A DNA stretch of 64,000 nt from Posidonia oceanica (taxonomy: Eukaryota; Streptophyta; Magnoliopsida; Alismatales; Posidoniaceae). Of this stretch, positions 19,561 through 31,997 are shown in pieces (within the stretch, counting starts at the first letter, position 1; every line of letters begins with the position of its first letter). The notes under the pieces are model-generated. The model was not told where the DNA came from. It did no database searches and saw only the letters and a program-made list of their open reading frames with translations. The stretch covers positions 103,620,501-103,684,500 of the forward strand of contig JAZBRS010000020.1 in the NCBI GenBank assembly GCA_037176725.1. The letters are read 5' to 3'. The translations under genes and the position numbers were made by a program.

Positions 19561-20370
19561 GGGGCCTCCTAAATATTGGAGAAATTCTTAGCCCTTAGGA
19601 CCCCATCATTCAAAAGGTTACAGTAATTTTAATCAACTGATATGGTGTAATTGATCAGAGGAAGTAGAACAGACACCTCTTAGATTTGAATTTTACCACG
19701 GAGAAAAAAATATTAAAGAAAATAATTCCACTGACGTTTGCAAAAAATACAAGGTTATAGTAACTTTTAAGTTTTAACCGAGTACTCACCCAAGTTCGAC
19801 AGGTTCCGAGAGACTATATCCTCATGATCATTAAAAAGGTTGGCAGCCTTTTTTGTTAGCTTGTTAAAACCACTTTTTGACCCACTTCCTCATCTTTCTC
19901 TGATTCTACTCCCATCTCAAACAAGAAAATTTCAGCATTTACTTTAACTAGACCCAAGAAATGTTGGTAATATCTTGGAAATATTTGTTAGAACAAGCAA
20001 ATGAACATAGTTAATTTGCTATATTGCTTTATTCGATTATGTTTATGTAATAGTGGTTAGGAAAACCAAAATAGTTGTTACCTAAATTAAAAGAACATGC
20101 TTCATTTAATTTATCATTATGAAACAAACCATGTATATACTTGGATGTCTATGCCAAGTAGGGCTTGAAATCCTCTCCAAGAGAATCCAATTCCTTCCAT
20201 TGCAAGATATGAAAAGTATTCTATATCAACATGGATTGAAGCGATCATGTTTGTATTACTACTGTTGTCAAAGTATCATACGTGATGAAAATAGGTTGAC
20301 GGATTGAAAGTGGGTTCTTCAACTCGTATTAGATCCGATCGAAAATTTTATATGAGTTGCAGGATCATGT
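19561..20370. other. Unassigned AT-rich DNA
   Basis: No gene, repeat or terminus recognised. Confidence 0.3.
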
Positions 20371-20600
20371 CCGGTTGCGTTCACACCAAGGTTTTAGAAA
20401 TTGGACCGGATAACAAACCGGAAGAACATCGATTTTGGTACAAACTAGTTCAACCGGTGGTTTAATTTGATTCAACCGGTGCTGACGTCATTATGATGTC
20501 ATCAATAAGTGAACCAATAATTAGTCCAATCTGATGTTATATTTGCAGTTCAAAAACCAGTTTAACCTAATTTTTATATTACTTCTATAGAATATAAAAA
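20371..20600. repeat. Degenerate element rich in accGGTt/aaCCGGt motifs
   Basis: The segment around AGGTTTTAGAAATTGGACCG, with repeated CAACCGGT motifs and TGACGTCATTATGATGTCAT split by short gaps, resembles a common plant non-autonomous DNA transposon type with GGTTTTA...ACCGG termini (recognised by style, not by a database). Boundaries are uncertain. Confidence 0.35.
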
Positions 20601-20908
20601 TATACTTACAGATTAGTGTACTGAATACTTATAGATTCGCAAAAATAATTCGAACATAAACAAAAAATGAAAAGTGGGTTTCACTGAAAGTGTGAAATCG
20701 ACAGTAGTAGAGCGTTTAAGCACAATGAAAAAATATGCATGCACAATTAAAAAATATACTTACAGATTAGTGCAATGAATACTTACAGATTCGCAAAAAT
20801 AATCCGAACATAAACAAAAAATGAAAAGTGGGTTTCACTCAAAGTGTGAAACCGGTAGTAGTAGAACGTTTAAGCACAATGAAAAAATATACATGCAATG
20901 AAAAATTT
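20601..20908. repeat. Tandem duplication, two copies of about 154 bp
   Basis: TATACTTACAGATTAG begins at 20601 and again at 20755. The copies share GTGGGTTTCACT and AGCACAATGAAAAAATAT segments in the same order with a few substitutions. A partial third ACTTACAGATT occurs further right (near 20955 and 21020). Confidence 0.85.
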
Positions 20909-21199
20909 TACAATAGTATGATGCATAATACATATTAGTTATTACTTATAGACTTACTTACAGATTTACAGTACTATGATGCTAATGATAGGATGATACT
21001 TAATACTTATTAGTTATTACTTACAGATTTACAGTAGCCAATGTTGCTGTGGTCGGAGGTAGCGCCAGTGCTACAATGGCTGGAGGTGGCAAGTGTTGGA
21101 AAATACTCAACCGATTATTTTATTTTGATGATAAATATGTGTTGAATTATTACGTTTATATTATATGTGTGATATGATTGTTTGAAAAATGTATAGCAT
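20909..21199. other. AT-rich DNA with partial repeat remnants
   Basis: Contains scattered TTACAGATTTACAGTA remnants of the preceding duplication. No gene seen. Confidence 0.4.
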
Positions 21200-21995
21200 T
21201 GTAACATCCAGGTTTTCTAGAATTAACCGGTAAACTTGGCGCAAGGAAATCTAGCGTATTTTTGGGAGTGGTTTGGGAGATTTGCTGTTTGTGAGGAAGA
21301 GGAGGGGTTTTGCACAATTTTTGCGTAAAAAGTTTATTAAAGGAATGCAGTCTTTGCCACAGCCATGCAGCCAGTTTCTTCCTTCCACATTTTCAGGCAA
21401 CTGTCGGGCGATTGAGAAGGAGTGGCGGCGTAGCAGGCTTCTCCCTCCTTCTTCTTCTTCCTTCTTCCGCCAGAAGGTGTCATTGTTTCTCTGTTTGTTG
21501 TGTATTGATATGTGATTCTGGGCTCGACAATGGAGCTGTCGATGCTGTGTTGAGCTGTGCTTTCAGCTTATGATTTTGTGTTATGCTTGGTGCTACGTTT
21601 TTGAAGTATTTTGAGTTGTCTTTTAAGGATTTCGAAATGATTTTCGAAAAGAGTTTTGAAAAGAAAATGCATGGGTTTGACAAAGGTTTTGGAAAGAGTT
21701 TTCTGGTGTTTTCTGTTTGTGGCAGATCAAGATACTGGAGGGGCGTGTCGACGGGATCAGGGGATGTGACGACATTCCTGGTTGGTCGAACGCGTTGCCT
21801 AGGTTGAGGTCCTGAGACCAAGAGGCTGAGGTAAGTGTTCGTCGGATCTTGGAGGTATGATACTCTTTGATTGTCATTCACGAGGCCGAGGCTGAGGTCC
21901 GCGGGTTGAGCTGGGATGACTCTTTGTCCTCTCAATTGTAGATTTTTCATGGAACTTTCTCGCTCTCTATCAAGTTTCGAAACCATTTAGATTCC
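21200..21995 (+). mobile_element. 5' end of a chromovirus-like LTR (truncated)
   Basis: TGTAACATCCAGG at 21200 is a typical LTR start for Tekay/Del-type elements (family knowledge). The following 800 bp has the T/G-rich style of such LTRs, with a TTCTTC tract (21445-21475) and a TTTTGAAAAG-rich stretch (21650-21700). No LTR 3' end or internal region follows; LINE-B sequence starts at about 22000. Confidence 0.45.
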
Positions 21996-21999
21996 TTCG

Positions 22000-22567
22000 A
22001 TTGGTAGCTCACTGGGGTTTATGGCCCTTGCTCAGTCTTGTCCAAGCTTCAATTCCTTGCTGAACTTAGGTACATTCAAACTTTCGTCGAGGAAAATTGG
22101 GTTATTGGAGGGGACTTTAATATTACTAGATTCTCTTACGAAAGATCAAATGGAATTTACTATACCCCCTTGATGGCGAATTTTAATGACTTCATAGCTG
22201 AAGCCAACCTCCTGGACTTTCCCCTCAATAACTTCTCCTTTACTTGGTCAAATTTTCAAGAGGATGAAATTATGGTTAAACTAGACCGCTTCCTTATCTC
22301 TCCTAATTGGGAGTCCCATTTTCCAACTACTATTTTCTCTAGCAAAGCTAGAATTGTTTCTGATCACATCTCTATCTGTCTAGATACTAAGCCACTTAGA
22401 TGGGGTCCTTTTCCATTTAGATTTTACAGATCCTGGTTTTTGAAAGAAGGGTTTGAAAATGTTGTCTGGGACTGTTGAAACCATTTCTTCCCCTCCGTAG
22501 ATCCCATCGCAAATCTTGCTTATAAACTCAAAGCCATCAAACATGCTATGAAAGCTTGGTTACTTAC
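22000..22567 (+). pseudogene. LINE-B: endonuclease domain fragment
   Basis: Reads GVYGPCSVLSKLQFLAELR, then NWVIGGDFNITRFSYERSNG, NFSFTWSN and VKLDRFLISPNW, then SDHISICLD: the APE-type endonuclease C-terminal half of a plant L1-like ORF2, which nicks target DNA. The 5' half is absent. A stop follows VVWDC (22476), then NHFFPSVDPIANLAYKLKAI continues in frame until the inserted element at 22568. CTTAC (22563-22567) is the target duplication. Confidence 0.88.
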
Positions 22568-23856
22568 TGATGTGAATTTTAATTAACCGCAAGTACACAG
22601 TGTACCATGTAGTACGTATACAAAATACGGGTCGATCCTACAGAGAATAGAGTTTAAAAACAAAGAGATTAATTATCAGTTATTGAAAGGAGAGGTTGAG
22701 AGTGATGATGATTAAGAACTAGAGAATTAAATAGATGGTAACTAAAACTAGAAGATATAATCAGATTAATTAAAACCTAGGGTTTCGAATCCATTTATGT
22801 AAAATACAATATGCATGATTAAATCTACTCTCTACCTCTCTTCATGATCTAAATAGTTTACTCAATGGTTCTTATCCTAACAAGCATAACCTATATGCAA
22901 TGCACCATAGACTATCAAGTCCTAAGATAAAATCACACAAAACAAACTAAATCAAATGATATATGATAGATCTGAGATTATATATACAATCCCTAAGTTA
23001 TTCTTCCCTAAGCATAGATTAAAAAGATATTATTAATATTAATCTATCAAAGTTTATCGAATAATGAATGATCTATGTAATATACATCCAGTCTACATAA
23101 TCATAGCATTTAAGCATGAGAAGACAAAGAGGAACTTAATCACAACATATGCAATAACATAAACTATATCTAAACCCTAGATCTAGAAACTTAGCCAAGC
23201 ATGATAATGAAAAACATCAAAGTAAAAGAAAGGGAAGGAGAAGAGCAAGACATAATTAATATAAAGAAAATGAACTTGTATTAATAAAATACATTGATTA
23301 CAGAAAATAAGCTTGAAGAACTCTACAACAATAGAGGAAGAAAGCTTAAGCCTAATGTGGAAGATTAAGAGATCCCTAGGGTTTACACAATGGGTCCTTT
23401 TATAGGCTTACAAGGGCTTAGTAATCACAGAGACAAATCCAGATACAAATTAGGAAACTGAATTTCAATTACAATATATTTCCAAGTGATTTATGTGACG
23501 GCCAAATACTGAGTCAACATGGTCTTCTCCGGGCGCCTGGGAGGTGCCAGTTGTGCTCTTGGGCACCTAGGAGGCGCCAGCTGGCCCGAGATTAGCTCCA
23601 ACTTGGTTAATTCTGTTATACTATCTTCCTCCTCGTGTTCACACACGTGGAAAAAGTGTATTTGATATCTTGCACGGATTTGCATTTCTTGTATCCTTGG
23701 ATTTGCATTTCTTTTTGTCTTTTATCATTTTTCTTCCATCTTTTTCTCTTTTCTCTTCAGGTCCAAAGTTCCTACACAAAATACCTCGAGTAATATTATT
23801 TATGAACAAAAGAGATAAATATGGGCATAAAATATGTAAGAATAATGTGCTAATCA
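22568..23856 (-). repeat. 3' LTR of the Athila-like element (1289 bp)
   Basis: Plus-strand reading starts TGATGTGAATTTTAATTAAC and ends AATGTGCTAATCA. It is the full-length copy; the other LTR lacks roughly the part matching 22978-23725. It contains GGCGCC-type dyads near 23530-23590. Confidence 0.88.
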
Positions 23857-25322
23857 AATACCCCCATACCTATTTTTTACTAGTCCTTGAGCAAAACAGA
23901 CTCAAACAAAAGAAAGAAAAAATAAAGAAAATCCTAACTCACTTTCGCAAGAATCGCGATTGCACTTAACACGTGCAACAAGCCTTTAAACCCCTAGGTT
24001 GTCCTAGTGGACGAGTGGTGTCTCGTGAAGGTTTGCAACGGATCTACCCACAAAATCCCAGAAGAAAAGGAAAAAATAAAGAAAGATAAAAAAGTTATTT
24101 ACACTATCACTATCCATAATATTTTAACAAGTTAGGAAGCTTCTAAGATACCTTGAGTCTTTATTCCCCAACTCTACCTCAAGTCAAGATCTCTCTCTCC
24201 TCCTCATGTCATGGAGACTCTTTCCTATCTTTCACATCATCCTTCTTTACATTTGACTCACATGTACCTTGTATTTGTGAAAATAGTCCTTAACAATGAT
24301 TTTTAAGTCCAATCTAAGCACATTTTCATCTCATTTGAATAATTTGGAGAACTTTATTCTTGCTTTCTTAGGCTTTTTCTTGGCTACCTATTTATCGAGC
24401 TTTAGGTCGGTGATCCCCTAACCAGATGGCTTTAGGACACTAACTGTTGAGACACCTCTAAGAACTTAATCACTCAAGTAACCAAGGGCACAAAGACAAG
24501 ATTTTTCTTTTCCATGCTTTCGTCCTCCAAGCACCTTTTTACGTGAATATCCAATGCTTCCTGAGACACGATTACCCAGTTACTTAGTGATTGTTAGACT
24601 TTCAGCAATCTCTTTTTTTTCTCTTTTTCTCTTTTGATGCTCTGGTGTTTCAGGTCTTCCTTTATTCTCCAAAGTCAAGGACTAAAGTGTAACTGCAAGA
24701 TAAAGTACACATGTGCTTAAGGATAATCCAGATGATGCTATTTTTTAGATTTTGCCTCCACTCTAGGGTTTGAGAAATTCCATTCTATCAGTTTTACCTT
24801 TGAACTCCAACTCAAAGTCACTTATCCACCCCTAGCTAGCTAAATTATTACAGATAATTCTAAATTTGTTTTTTGTTTTTATTTATTTATTTATATTTTT
24901 TTTTCTTTATTTTTAGAGAAAAGATACACAAAAGATTCTAACTAAAGAAAATGAAAAGAAAATTTTTGTACATACAACTCTAACTCTAAGAAAACTTTTT
25001 TTTTAATTTTATTATTAAATTTTTTATTTATTTTTTTTAAATGAAATGTCACAAAAAAACTCTAACTAAAGAAAATGAAAAAGACGCAAAGAAGACTCCC
25101 CCATACCTAAACCATGCATTGTCCTCAATGTATGCAACAATTGATATGATAAATGAAAAACAATTAAAATTAGAACAATGATACCTGATTCGGGATGGAG
25201 TGCTTCTACTGCTAAGAAAAGAAAAGTTATGTACATTTTATACATATTCACAATTGAGGTGCATGAAAATCCAAGACCTCATCAATCTCTAGGACACAAT
25301 CTCAATCTGGCCAAGGAGGCAG
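23857..25322 (-). other. Non-coding interior of the Athila-like element, 3' part
   Basis: Includes the probable polypurine tract next to the left LTR (GGTATGGGGGTATT on the minus strand, 23857-23870). The rest has T/C-rich stretches (24600-24640, 24880-24920) and no supported ORF. Confidence 0.6.
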
Positions 25323-26336
25323 TCAGACTTTTGCAATTTCTTTTTTGGCCTGTTCAAGCCACCATTGGACTTCTCTCAATCGAACTTCATGAATTTCCCA
25401 AAGTGCTAAAATTAGATCGGATAAGCCCATGTAATTTAATTGAATATGGAATGAAGGCTTGAATTCATAATCGACTAGAGCTGAATGATATGGCTTGACA
25501 CATACCTCTAATGTGCCTATAGTAGATGGTAATGATGAGGGCTCAGGTGGAGGGTTATACCACTTGTTGGACTTATGGGTCCTACATTGGGTTAACTCAT
25601 TGGCTTCTTCAACAAATATTAATTCATCTTTGCAAATCTCCTCAAAACTTTTGTCAAAGTAGCCTAAATCAAATTCAATTTCCTCCTCTATTAGGTCTTC
25701 TTTTTCTAAGAAATCTTTAATCATGTTAACCTCGAATGTCTCATCTGGTTGAGGTTTTTTCATAATAGAATCACTTGAAAGGGAAACCTCTGCAATGAAT
25801 TGGTCTACCTGGCTAACTGGTTCTTTAGTGGGCTCATCTACTTGGGCTTGGGTTTCTACTTCAGGCATTATTTGGATAATACAGGGTTGATCAGGGGAGT
25901 TCCCATGTTGAGCAAGAAAGTTCCTTTCCTCTCTCTCCTTTAAAACATTGATTAGCTAACCTAACTGTGTTTCTACACGAGCTAAGGCTTGAGTGTTAGC
26001 AATAGAGGTTTGTATACTTTCTTCCACTAGCTCTTCTAGGCTCTTTTCTAGACTTGTTGACCTAATTTCATCTTCTTGTTGCCAATCTAGAGGAGGAAAG
26101 GTTGGGTTGTATTGTGGGTCTGAATATGGATAAGGTTCAAAGTCATGAGATTGGACTTGATTGAAGCTAGACCCTCCATCATATGATCTTTGGGCCCATA
26201 AGAAATCAGGTTGACCCCAATTCAGATTGTAATTTAAGGCATAAGGGTCACTTGACTCATTCCAAGGTCTTTGGGCCACATAATTGAATTGTTCAAATCC
26301 ATATCCAACTTGATTCATTGGATACTCCATCAACAT
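25323..26336 (-). pseudogene. gag: Gag-like ORF of the Athila-like element
   Basis: On the minus strand one frame runs from ATG 26336 to 25323 with a TAG near 25956 where QLGQL is expected (CAG to TAG). The first part is aromatic and Q/N-rich; next comes ALARVETQLG, a motif type following the Gag domain in Athila and related plant Ty3/gypsy proteins (family knowledge). Then an acidic stretch with EFDLGYFDKSFEEI leads to a C-terminal part. The Gag structural domain proper and a zinc knuckle are missing, so it is only a remnant or derivative. Confidence 0.6.
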
Positions 26337-27475
26337 ATGAATAATTATCTCTTAGGGTTCAGGATGGGTATTTTAATTCTTCAGTCAAATTTTTTTTTTA
26401 TAAAAATAACAAAATACAATAAAAATAGAAAAGAAGAAAATATGAGATAATATGAACTAAATAGATGAGGAGATTACAGATAGAGGTGAAAGATGCCTAA
26501 TCTAATCACACAAGTCAAACAAATCTTATTTCTAATGTTGACCTAAAATCTAGACACCTCCTAACTTTAAAGTTGGCTTTCAAGATTATCAAACTCAAAA
26601 ATCCCTAACCTAATTGGCCAGGTAAGTGGAGGAATGTGGGAGGCTCCCCGTGCTTTTGCAACGGACCTAATTAGAGAACGACCTTCCTTTTAAGGCATAG
26701 CCTTGTAAATCACTTGCCTAGACACCAAAAAGGTAAGAAAATTCCAAATTTTATTCTCTATTAAGCTTCCTTTCCTAATCGAGGTCAAAACACTAGGGGC
26801 CGATGTCTAATCAATTTTTAAATTAAGCTGAAGGTTAATGCAATAAGTGGTTGGTTATTTGTGGGCTAAGGAAGGGTGATGAAATCCCCACCTTATCTTG
26901 TGCTATAGGTTTTGCCCTTAGGTACTTTGAAATGATATGCAATAAACAATTATGCTCAAACAAGTTGTCCTTCCTACTAACTATATGCTCTAAAATGCAA
27001 GAATCAAGTAGGAGAACACATACCTTTCCTCCAACAATCACCAAAATAAAATAACAGGAAATTAAAATTACTCTAAATGCAAATTATATGATGTATGCCC
27101 TAAAAACAAGCTTCTATCTTATCATGAAATATTTTTAATTTGATTTTTGATTTTTAAATTAGTGAACGAGAAAAAAAAGAAACAGAGACAATAACTAAAC
27201 CCTAAATCAGGATTCTAAAAAAAATTAAGAATAACTGAAACTAAAATTACAGAGAATATCTCACCTAGGCGCCCAGTAGGCGTCGGAAGTGCAGTCTGGC
27301 GCCTCGGAGGCGCCCTTGATTCCTTGGAACTTCTGAAAATTAATTCCTAATTCTTCTGATCTCTAACTAATATCCCTGTAAGATTAGTATAACGAAACAA
27401 ATATTTTTTTTTTTATTTTATAAAAACGGGAAGAAAGAAATAACCGATAATAACTCAATGTTATAAAAACACTAT
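26337..27475 (-). other. Non-coding interior of the Athila-like element, 5' part
   Basis: A-rich leader region between the PBS and the gag-like ORF. Contains GGCGCC-type dyads near 27265-27315 similar to those in the left LTR. No supported gene. Confidence 0.55.
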
Positions 27476-27493
27476 TCCCTGGCAACAGTGCTA
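27476..27493 (-). other. Degraded tRNA-Asp-type primer binding site
   Basis: Minus-strand TAGCACTGTTGCCAGGGA lies 6 nt inside the right LTR, after the typical AGTTTT spacer. It differs from the common tRNA-Asp PBS TGGCGCCGTTGCCGGGGA at four positions, all G-to-A or C-to-T. Confidence 0.75.
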
Positions 27494-27499
27494 AAAACT

Positions 27500-28041
27500 T
27501 GATGTAAATTTTAATTAACCGCAAGTGCACGGTGTATCATGTAGTACGTATGCAAAATACAGGTCGATCCCACAGAGAATAGAGTTTAAAAACAAAGAGA
27601 TTAATTATCAGTTATTAAAAGGAGAGGTTGAGAGTGATGATGATTAAGAACTAGAGAATTAAATAGATGGTAACTAAAACTAGAAGATATAATCAGATTA
27701 ATTAAACCTAGTTCGAATCCATTTATGTAAAATACAATATGCATGATTAAATCCACTCTCTGTCTCTCTTCATGATCTAAATAGTTTACTCAATAGTTAT
27801 TATCCTAACAAGCATAACCTATATGCAATGTACTATAGATTATCAAGTCCTAAAATAAAATCACACAAAACAAACTAAATCAAATGATATATGATAGATC
27901 TGAGATTGCAACGATCTTTTTCTCTTTTCTCTTCAAGTCCAAAGTTCCTACACAAATTGCACAAAATACCTCGAGTAATATTATTTATGAACAAAAGAGA
28001 TAAATATGGGCATAAAACATGCAAGAATAATGTGCTAATCA
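27500..28041 (-). repeat. 5' LTR of the Athila-like element (542 bp, internally deleted)
   Basis: Ends match the left LTR (TGATGTAAATTTTAATTAAC... and ...AATGTGCTAATCA), but about 750 bp is missing after the ATAGATCTGAGATT segment at 27894-27907. This deletion postdates insertion, because the two LTRs were identical at birth. Confidence 0.87.
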
Positions 28042-28046
28042 CTTAC

Positions 28047-28412
28047 CCACAGAGGCACCCATCAATCTTGACTTGTGGAAATCGAGAGTTTGATTCAAAG
28101 TCTAAATAGTCAAGCTGAGGTCTGCCTGCTTTCCCCAAACCAATTGCAGTAGAAACAAGGCCTGAGATCAAAATATCTCCTTATTCTTAAAGGCCAAGAA
28201 ATTTATTGGAAGCAACGATCTCGGGTTCAGTGGCTTAAGGAAGGTGATCTAAACACATCATTCTTCCACAAAACTACCAATGCTAGGAGGAGGCGAAACT
28301 CTATATCATCTCTTATTATAGAAGGTGCCCGCTCTGAATCACTGCACACCATCAGAAATGCTATCGGTGATTACTTCTTTTCTCTCTTCATAAAGCCTCT
28401 TCTCCGTGTTTT
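28047..28412 (+). pseudogene. LINE-B: region upstream of reverse transcriptase
   Basis: Continues LINE-B after the Athila-like element. It reads EIYWKQRSRVQWLKEGDLNT, then FFHKTTNARRRRNSISSL, the conserved block between endonuclease and RT of plant L1 elements. It stops where the 28418 LTR starts. The RT part is not seen in the window, unless LINE-A is a second copy of the same family. Confidence 0.85.
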
Positions 28413-28417
28413 TCCCC

Positions 28418-31400
28418 TATAGTAATCCTGAAATTCGGATCGTCCATGCACGATGCCAAAGCTCGCGTGCACCGATCGGAATTACGTTCACTATATGTGG
28501 GTGAATCTGAGGAGGAAACTCGACTCAAAAGACACCGAAAATAGGGACGAAAATCAAAGGAAAAAAGAGAAAAGGGAGTCGCCACCTAATTTTATTAAAA
28601 TCGAAAAAAATAGGAAAAACGGATAAAGAACATGCAAGAAAAGCTAATGCAATTAGAAAGCATGCGAAAACAATGCAGATGCACAACACAAGGTCGATGC
28701 GGCCCAGAGAAGGGTAAGGACTCCTGTTACGTGCGGGGAAGGTGTTAGGCACCCCCGACACGCCCGAGGAATCGGTCTTCCTAGGCTTTCTCGCTCGCAT
28801 ACGCAGGAATATCGACAATTGCTTGCCTTTCACTGTACACCAGAGGGCGGTAGATGCTATGCATGCCTAATGCTTCGAGTGCCTAAGTGCCTGAAAGCTA
28901 TGCAAAGGGGAATTAAACCTGCAACCTATAGGCTCAGCAACGCTGCTAGGGTTCCGAACGGACAAGCCCTGCTTCGTAAGAAACGTAGGCAATAAGCATC
29001 ACTGCCCTAATGCAGATGCAAGCGATAAAACAAAACAGCGGTAAAATATGCGATGCGATGCGACATACAGCATGGGTTTACAAAGGATGCAAGCTTTGTA
29101 AATATGCTAGAAATCATATTAAAACAAAAGATGCGATACAGCGGTGGTAAACAAGGCCTATGAAACTAGTATGCAAGCAAATAAACAAAAGGGGCAAAAT
29201 GCAATGCGGCAAATGGGGGATAATGGCTGTTGTATGGCCTGCAGAGTGAGTCACCGGCCTTCTGGGCAACCAGGCCAATCGCCTGTGGCACAGGCGGCAG
29301 CTCAGGTCGCCTCCAGAGGCGGCGGCTAAACCATGCAGAGTCCGGACAGCGCCATATCGCCCCGGTGAGGCTAGCAAACTAAATCAAAATGAGAAAGCGA
29401 TTGCATGGCAGCACAGGGGGCATGCCAAAGAACAAAGCTGTGCAAGCGGAATGCAAAAGCGGCCGCGACGTAAGGTGGCAAAACAAGGGCAAAGGGGCTG
29501 CCTGAAACAAGGCTTAACCGTGGGTCACAGAGGCGGCTATGCAAGATGCCCTCCTGATAGGCAGCAGCCATTGTTGCAGACCTCCCAAACAGCAAACTTA
29601 AACGGGCGATTAAGGCATGCAAATAACTTGGAAACATGTGAATGATTACATGCAACTAAAGATGACATATCAGGGTATGCATGCAAGCAAACGGATTGGA
29701 AAACGGGTGCAAGGGTTGCCAGTTATGGCGGCCCAAAGTTGGCCGGAGGAACTGCTGGATGTGCAGTTGAGTCGCCGTCCTAGACGGTGGCTCAATCTGC
29801 AAACCCGTGTCCCAGACAGCCACTTTCTAGGCCAGATCTGGAACCCATGCTATACAAGATTTGGAAACCAATGCTGCAAACTTGTAGAGAAAACATCCAC
29901 GAATACGAAGAAATAAATAGCGAGCCAAACGGGGGTCTAGGCAACGAGGCACGCTGGCGCAAAGTCAGACCGACGGTCTGTTGTGTTGCAATCAGTCGCC
30001 CCTTAGAGAGGCAGCCAGACTACAAACCAATTAGACCGAACGGCCGACTTTGGAGCCAAGTCTCGCTCCCGACACACAAGCAAACACAGATCTAAGCATA
30101 CACAGTTATAAACCACACATCCACGCATGCATAGGAACAAACAGAAAGCTAAAAGACGGCCTAGGCTGCCGAGGATGTCGTCCCAAAGTCGGGCCGACGA
30201 CAGTTGCTCTGCAGCTGGCCGCCGCTCCAAGCGGCGCCTAACCTGGAAGTCCAGCGGACTTCGTCGGTGAACTGCGCTCTCCACACGGCTAGGAAGAGAC
30301 CGACGATGACGATATGAGGTGGCCTAGATCGCTCCACCAACCTCCGCCCTTTTTGTGCCGCCGTGACCGTTGGAGGTCGGCCGCTCGTGCGGCCAACGTC
30401 CTGAAAGCTTGGCTGGGAAGCGTCGCGAGGTATGGGGAAGGTGCGAGAGTGTTTTCCGGACGAGGAGAGGGGCCGACGCCCCTTTTCCCACCTCTGCCAG
30501 GGCTTGTCGGCGCTACCGCGCCACCACAACCGCTAGCACGGCCAAGGGCACAGGGGAGGTAGCGGCCAAGGCGGCCGCGAATGGGGAAGGTCCAGGAATG
30601 TTCCTGGACCCTCAAGCACGCAATGGGTTGAGAGGAACCCACCTGGAACGCTCACCGGAGTTGCGACCAAGGAGGTGGAAAGCTACTCGCCGACACAACT
30701 TTGGAGGCAAATTGCAGGTGGAGGAAGGCACGACGCTGCTCGCCGAAGGTCGAGAATCACTCTTGGATGCAAGGGGTGTGCTCAAGTGCTCTCAAATTGC
30801 AAGTGCGATGGCTATAGAGTGGATGCGGTGGTCTCAAAGTTGCTGCCACGCGAGAGTTTTGTTCAAAGAGGAAAGAGAAGGAGAAGCGACGGTGTGGCAG
30901 GCGAAGGCCAGAGGCGGGCTATGAGGGGCTGTGAGAGGACGTGGCAGGCGAGGAGGTCAGAGGCGGTGGCAGCAAGGGACGACGAAGTCGTCGGTGGCAG
31001 GCCGGTGGCAGGGGATTCGGTGGAGTTGCAGTGAGGGCGTGAGTCCATGAAAAGGCCGTCGGCAGAAGACAATGACCGGTGGAAGGGAGTTACTCACGTT
31101 TGGCACGTAGTGCGTGGCCGTAGCGACAAGTAACTCCGGAGGGGACGGGTGTGGCAAGTGGCTACGACCGGCGGTGGCCATGCGGGGAAGCTTGGGCAGT
31201 GGACTGAGTTACAGTCCAGTCGCCGCAACACATGGCGCCTGACTCAGTCGCCACTCAAAGTTGCGACCAAGTCCAGTCACCTGTGCATGCAGCGCCTGAA
31301 CGTGCAAGTCAGTGGCTGGGCTGCAAATGGGCTTGGGCTTAGGTTAGGTTATGATAATGAATTGGGCTTGAGAAATATGTGGTTTTGGGTTGGATTTGGG

Positions 31401-31492
31401 TTAGGTTTTGGAGTGGGTTTTGCAATGCCTTCCTCCGAGTCAACTTCCAGCAATTTTCCACTTAAAAGGCTTGTCAAAATGGGGTGTCTACA
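28418..31492 (-). repeat. 3' LTR of EC (3075 bp)
   Basis: Minus-strand start TGTAGACACCCC directly follows the polypurine tract; the other end is TATAGTAATCC, where TG has become TA. It shares its terminal 400 bp, with the dyad block (28728-28766) and the PBS-like core (28575-28584), with the other LTRs. It is only half as long and lacks the 29-30 bp array and the ATTGCAT quasi-repeats, so it is a different subfamily. A CpG-rich block fills 30130-31060. No gene supported. Confidence 0.88.
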
Positions 31493-31503
31493 GATGCCCC
31501 TCC
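31493..31503 (-). other. Polypurine tract of EC
   Basis: Minus-strand GGAGGGGCATC directly before TGTAGACACC. The preceding CGCTTCGCTTGACCT segment is also shared with E1 (about 8254-8268). Confidence 0.85.
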
Positions 31504-31997
31504 TTGAGCTAGGTCAAGCGAAGCGAGACCATGGCTCAGGGTAGACAAGACACCCTGCCTAACACCAGCAGGAGCGCAGAGGCTATCGGAGTGAGTCACT
31601 TATCCGACAGATGCACCGGAAATCATGACTCGCTGCCGCGATGCAAAAATGCAGATGCGGATGCAGATGCGAATGCCTATGCGATGCATGCTAATGCAGC
31701 TAATCTACCACACAGTGCTGTGGTAAAGGAATGCAACGCTAATGCGAAGGGACGCTAAGAAGGCTGCAATGCAATGCGAAAATTTGGCGGTTAGTCCAAA
31801 TTTCCACAAAAAGGGGCAGCAGACAAGACTAACGGGCTTGACGTCCGGGAAGTTAGGCTTACCAGCCCGGAGAGGGGCAAACGGGTCGACAGAAGCCGCG
31901 CGAAGGGGCAGAAACCCGAAACACGCGCGAGAAGGGGGGGCATCCTCTGCCGAACCGGAAAGCAAACAAAAGGCAAAAGGAAAAACGGAAAAACAAA
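31504..31997 (-). other. EC 3' UTR, distal part
   Basis: Non-coding. Carries the GGGTGTC...TCTACC segment (31539-31555, minus strand) and the TTTGGACTAACCGCCAAATT motif shared with E1. GATGC/GCATG-rich around 31640-31710. Confidence 0.5.

Larger units (their letters stand above)
22568..28041 (-). mobile_element. Athila-like non-autonomous LTR element (LARD type)
   Basis: Flanked by perfect 5-bp duplications CTTAC (22563-22567 and 28042-28046) inside LINE-B. Two related LTRs (22568-23856, 27500-28041) begin TGATTAGC and end ACATCA on the minus strand. A degraded tRNA-Asp-type PBS sits inside the right LTR and a G-rich tract inside the left one, fixing the minus orientation. The 3.6 kb interior has only a gag-like ORF and no pol, so it must have moved in trans. 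Confidence 0.88.

Noticed and set aside
14097..28412. LINE-A and LINE-B as one rearranged LINE
   Set aside because: The RT start between the two parts (about 900 bp) is missing and the order is reversed; two separate copies is simpler.
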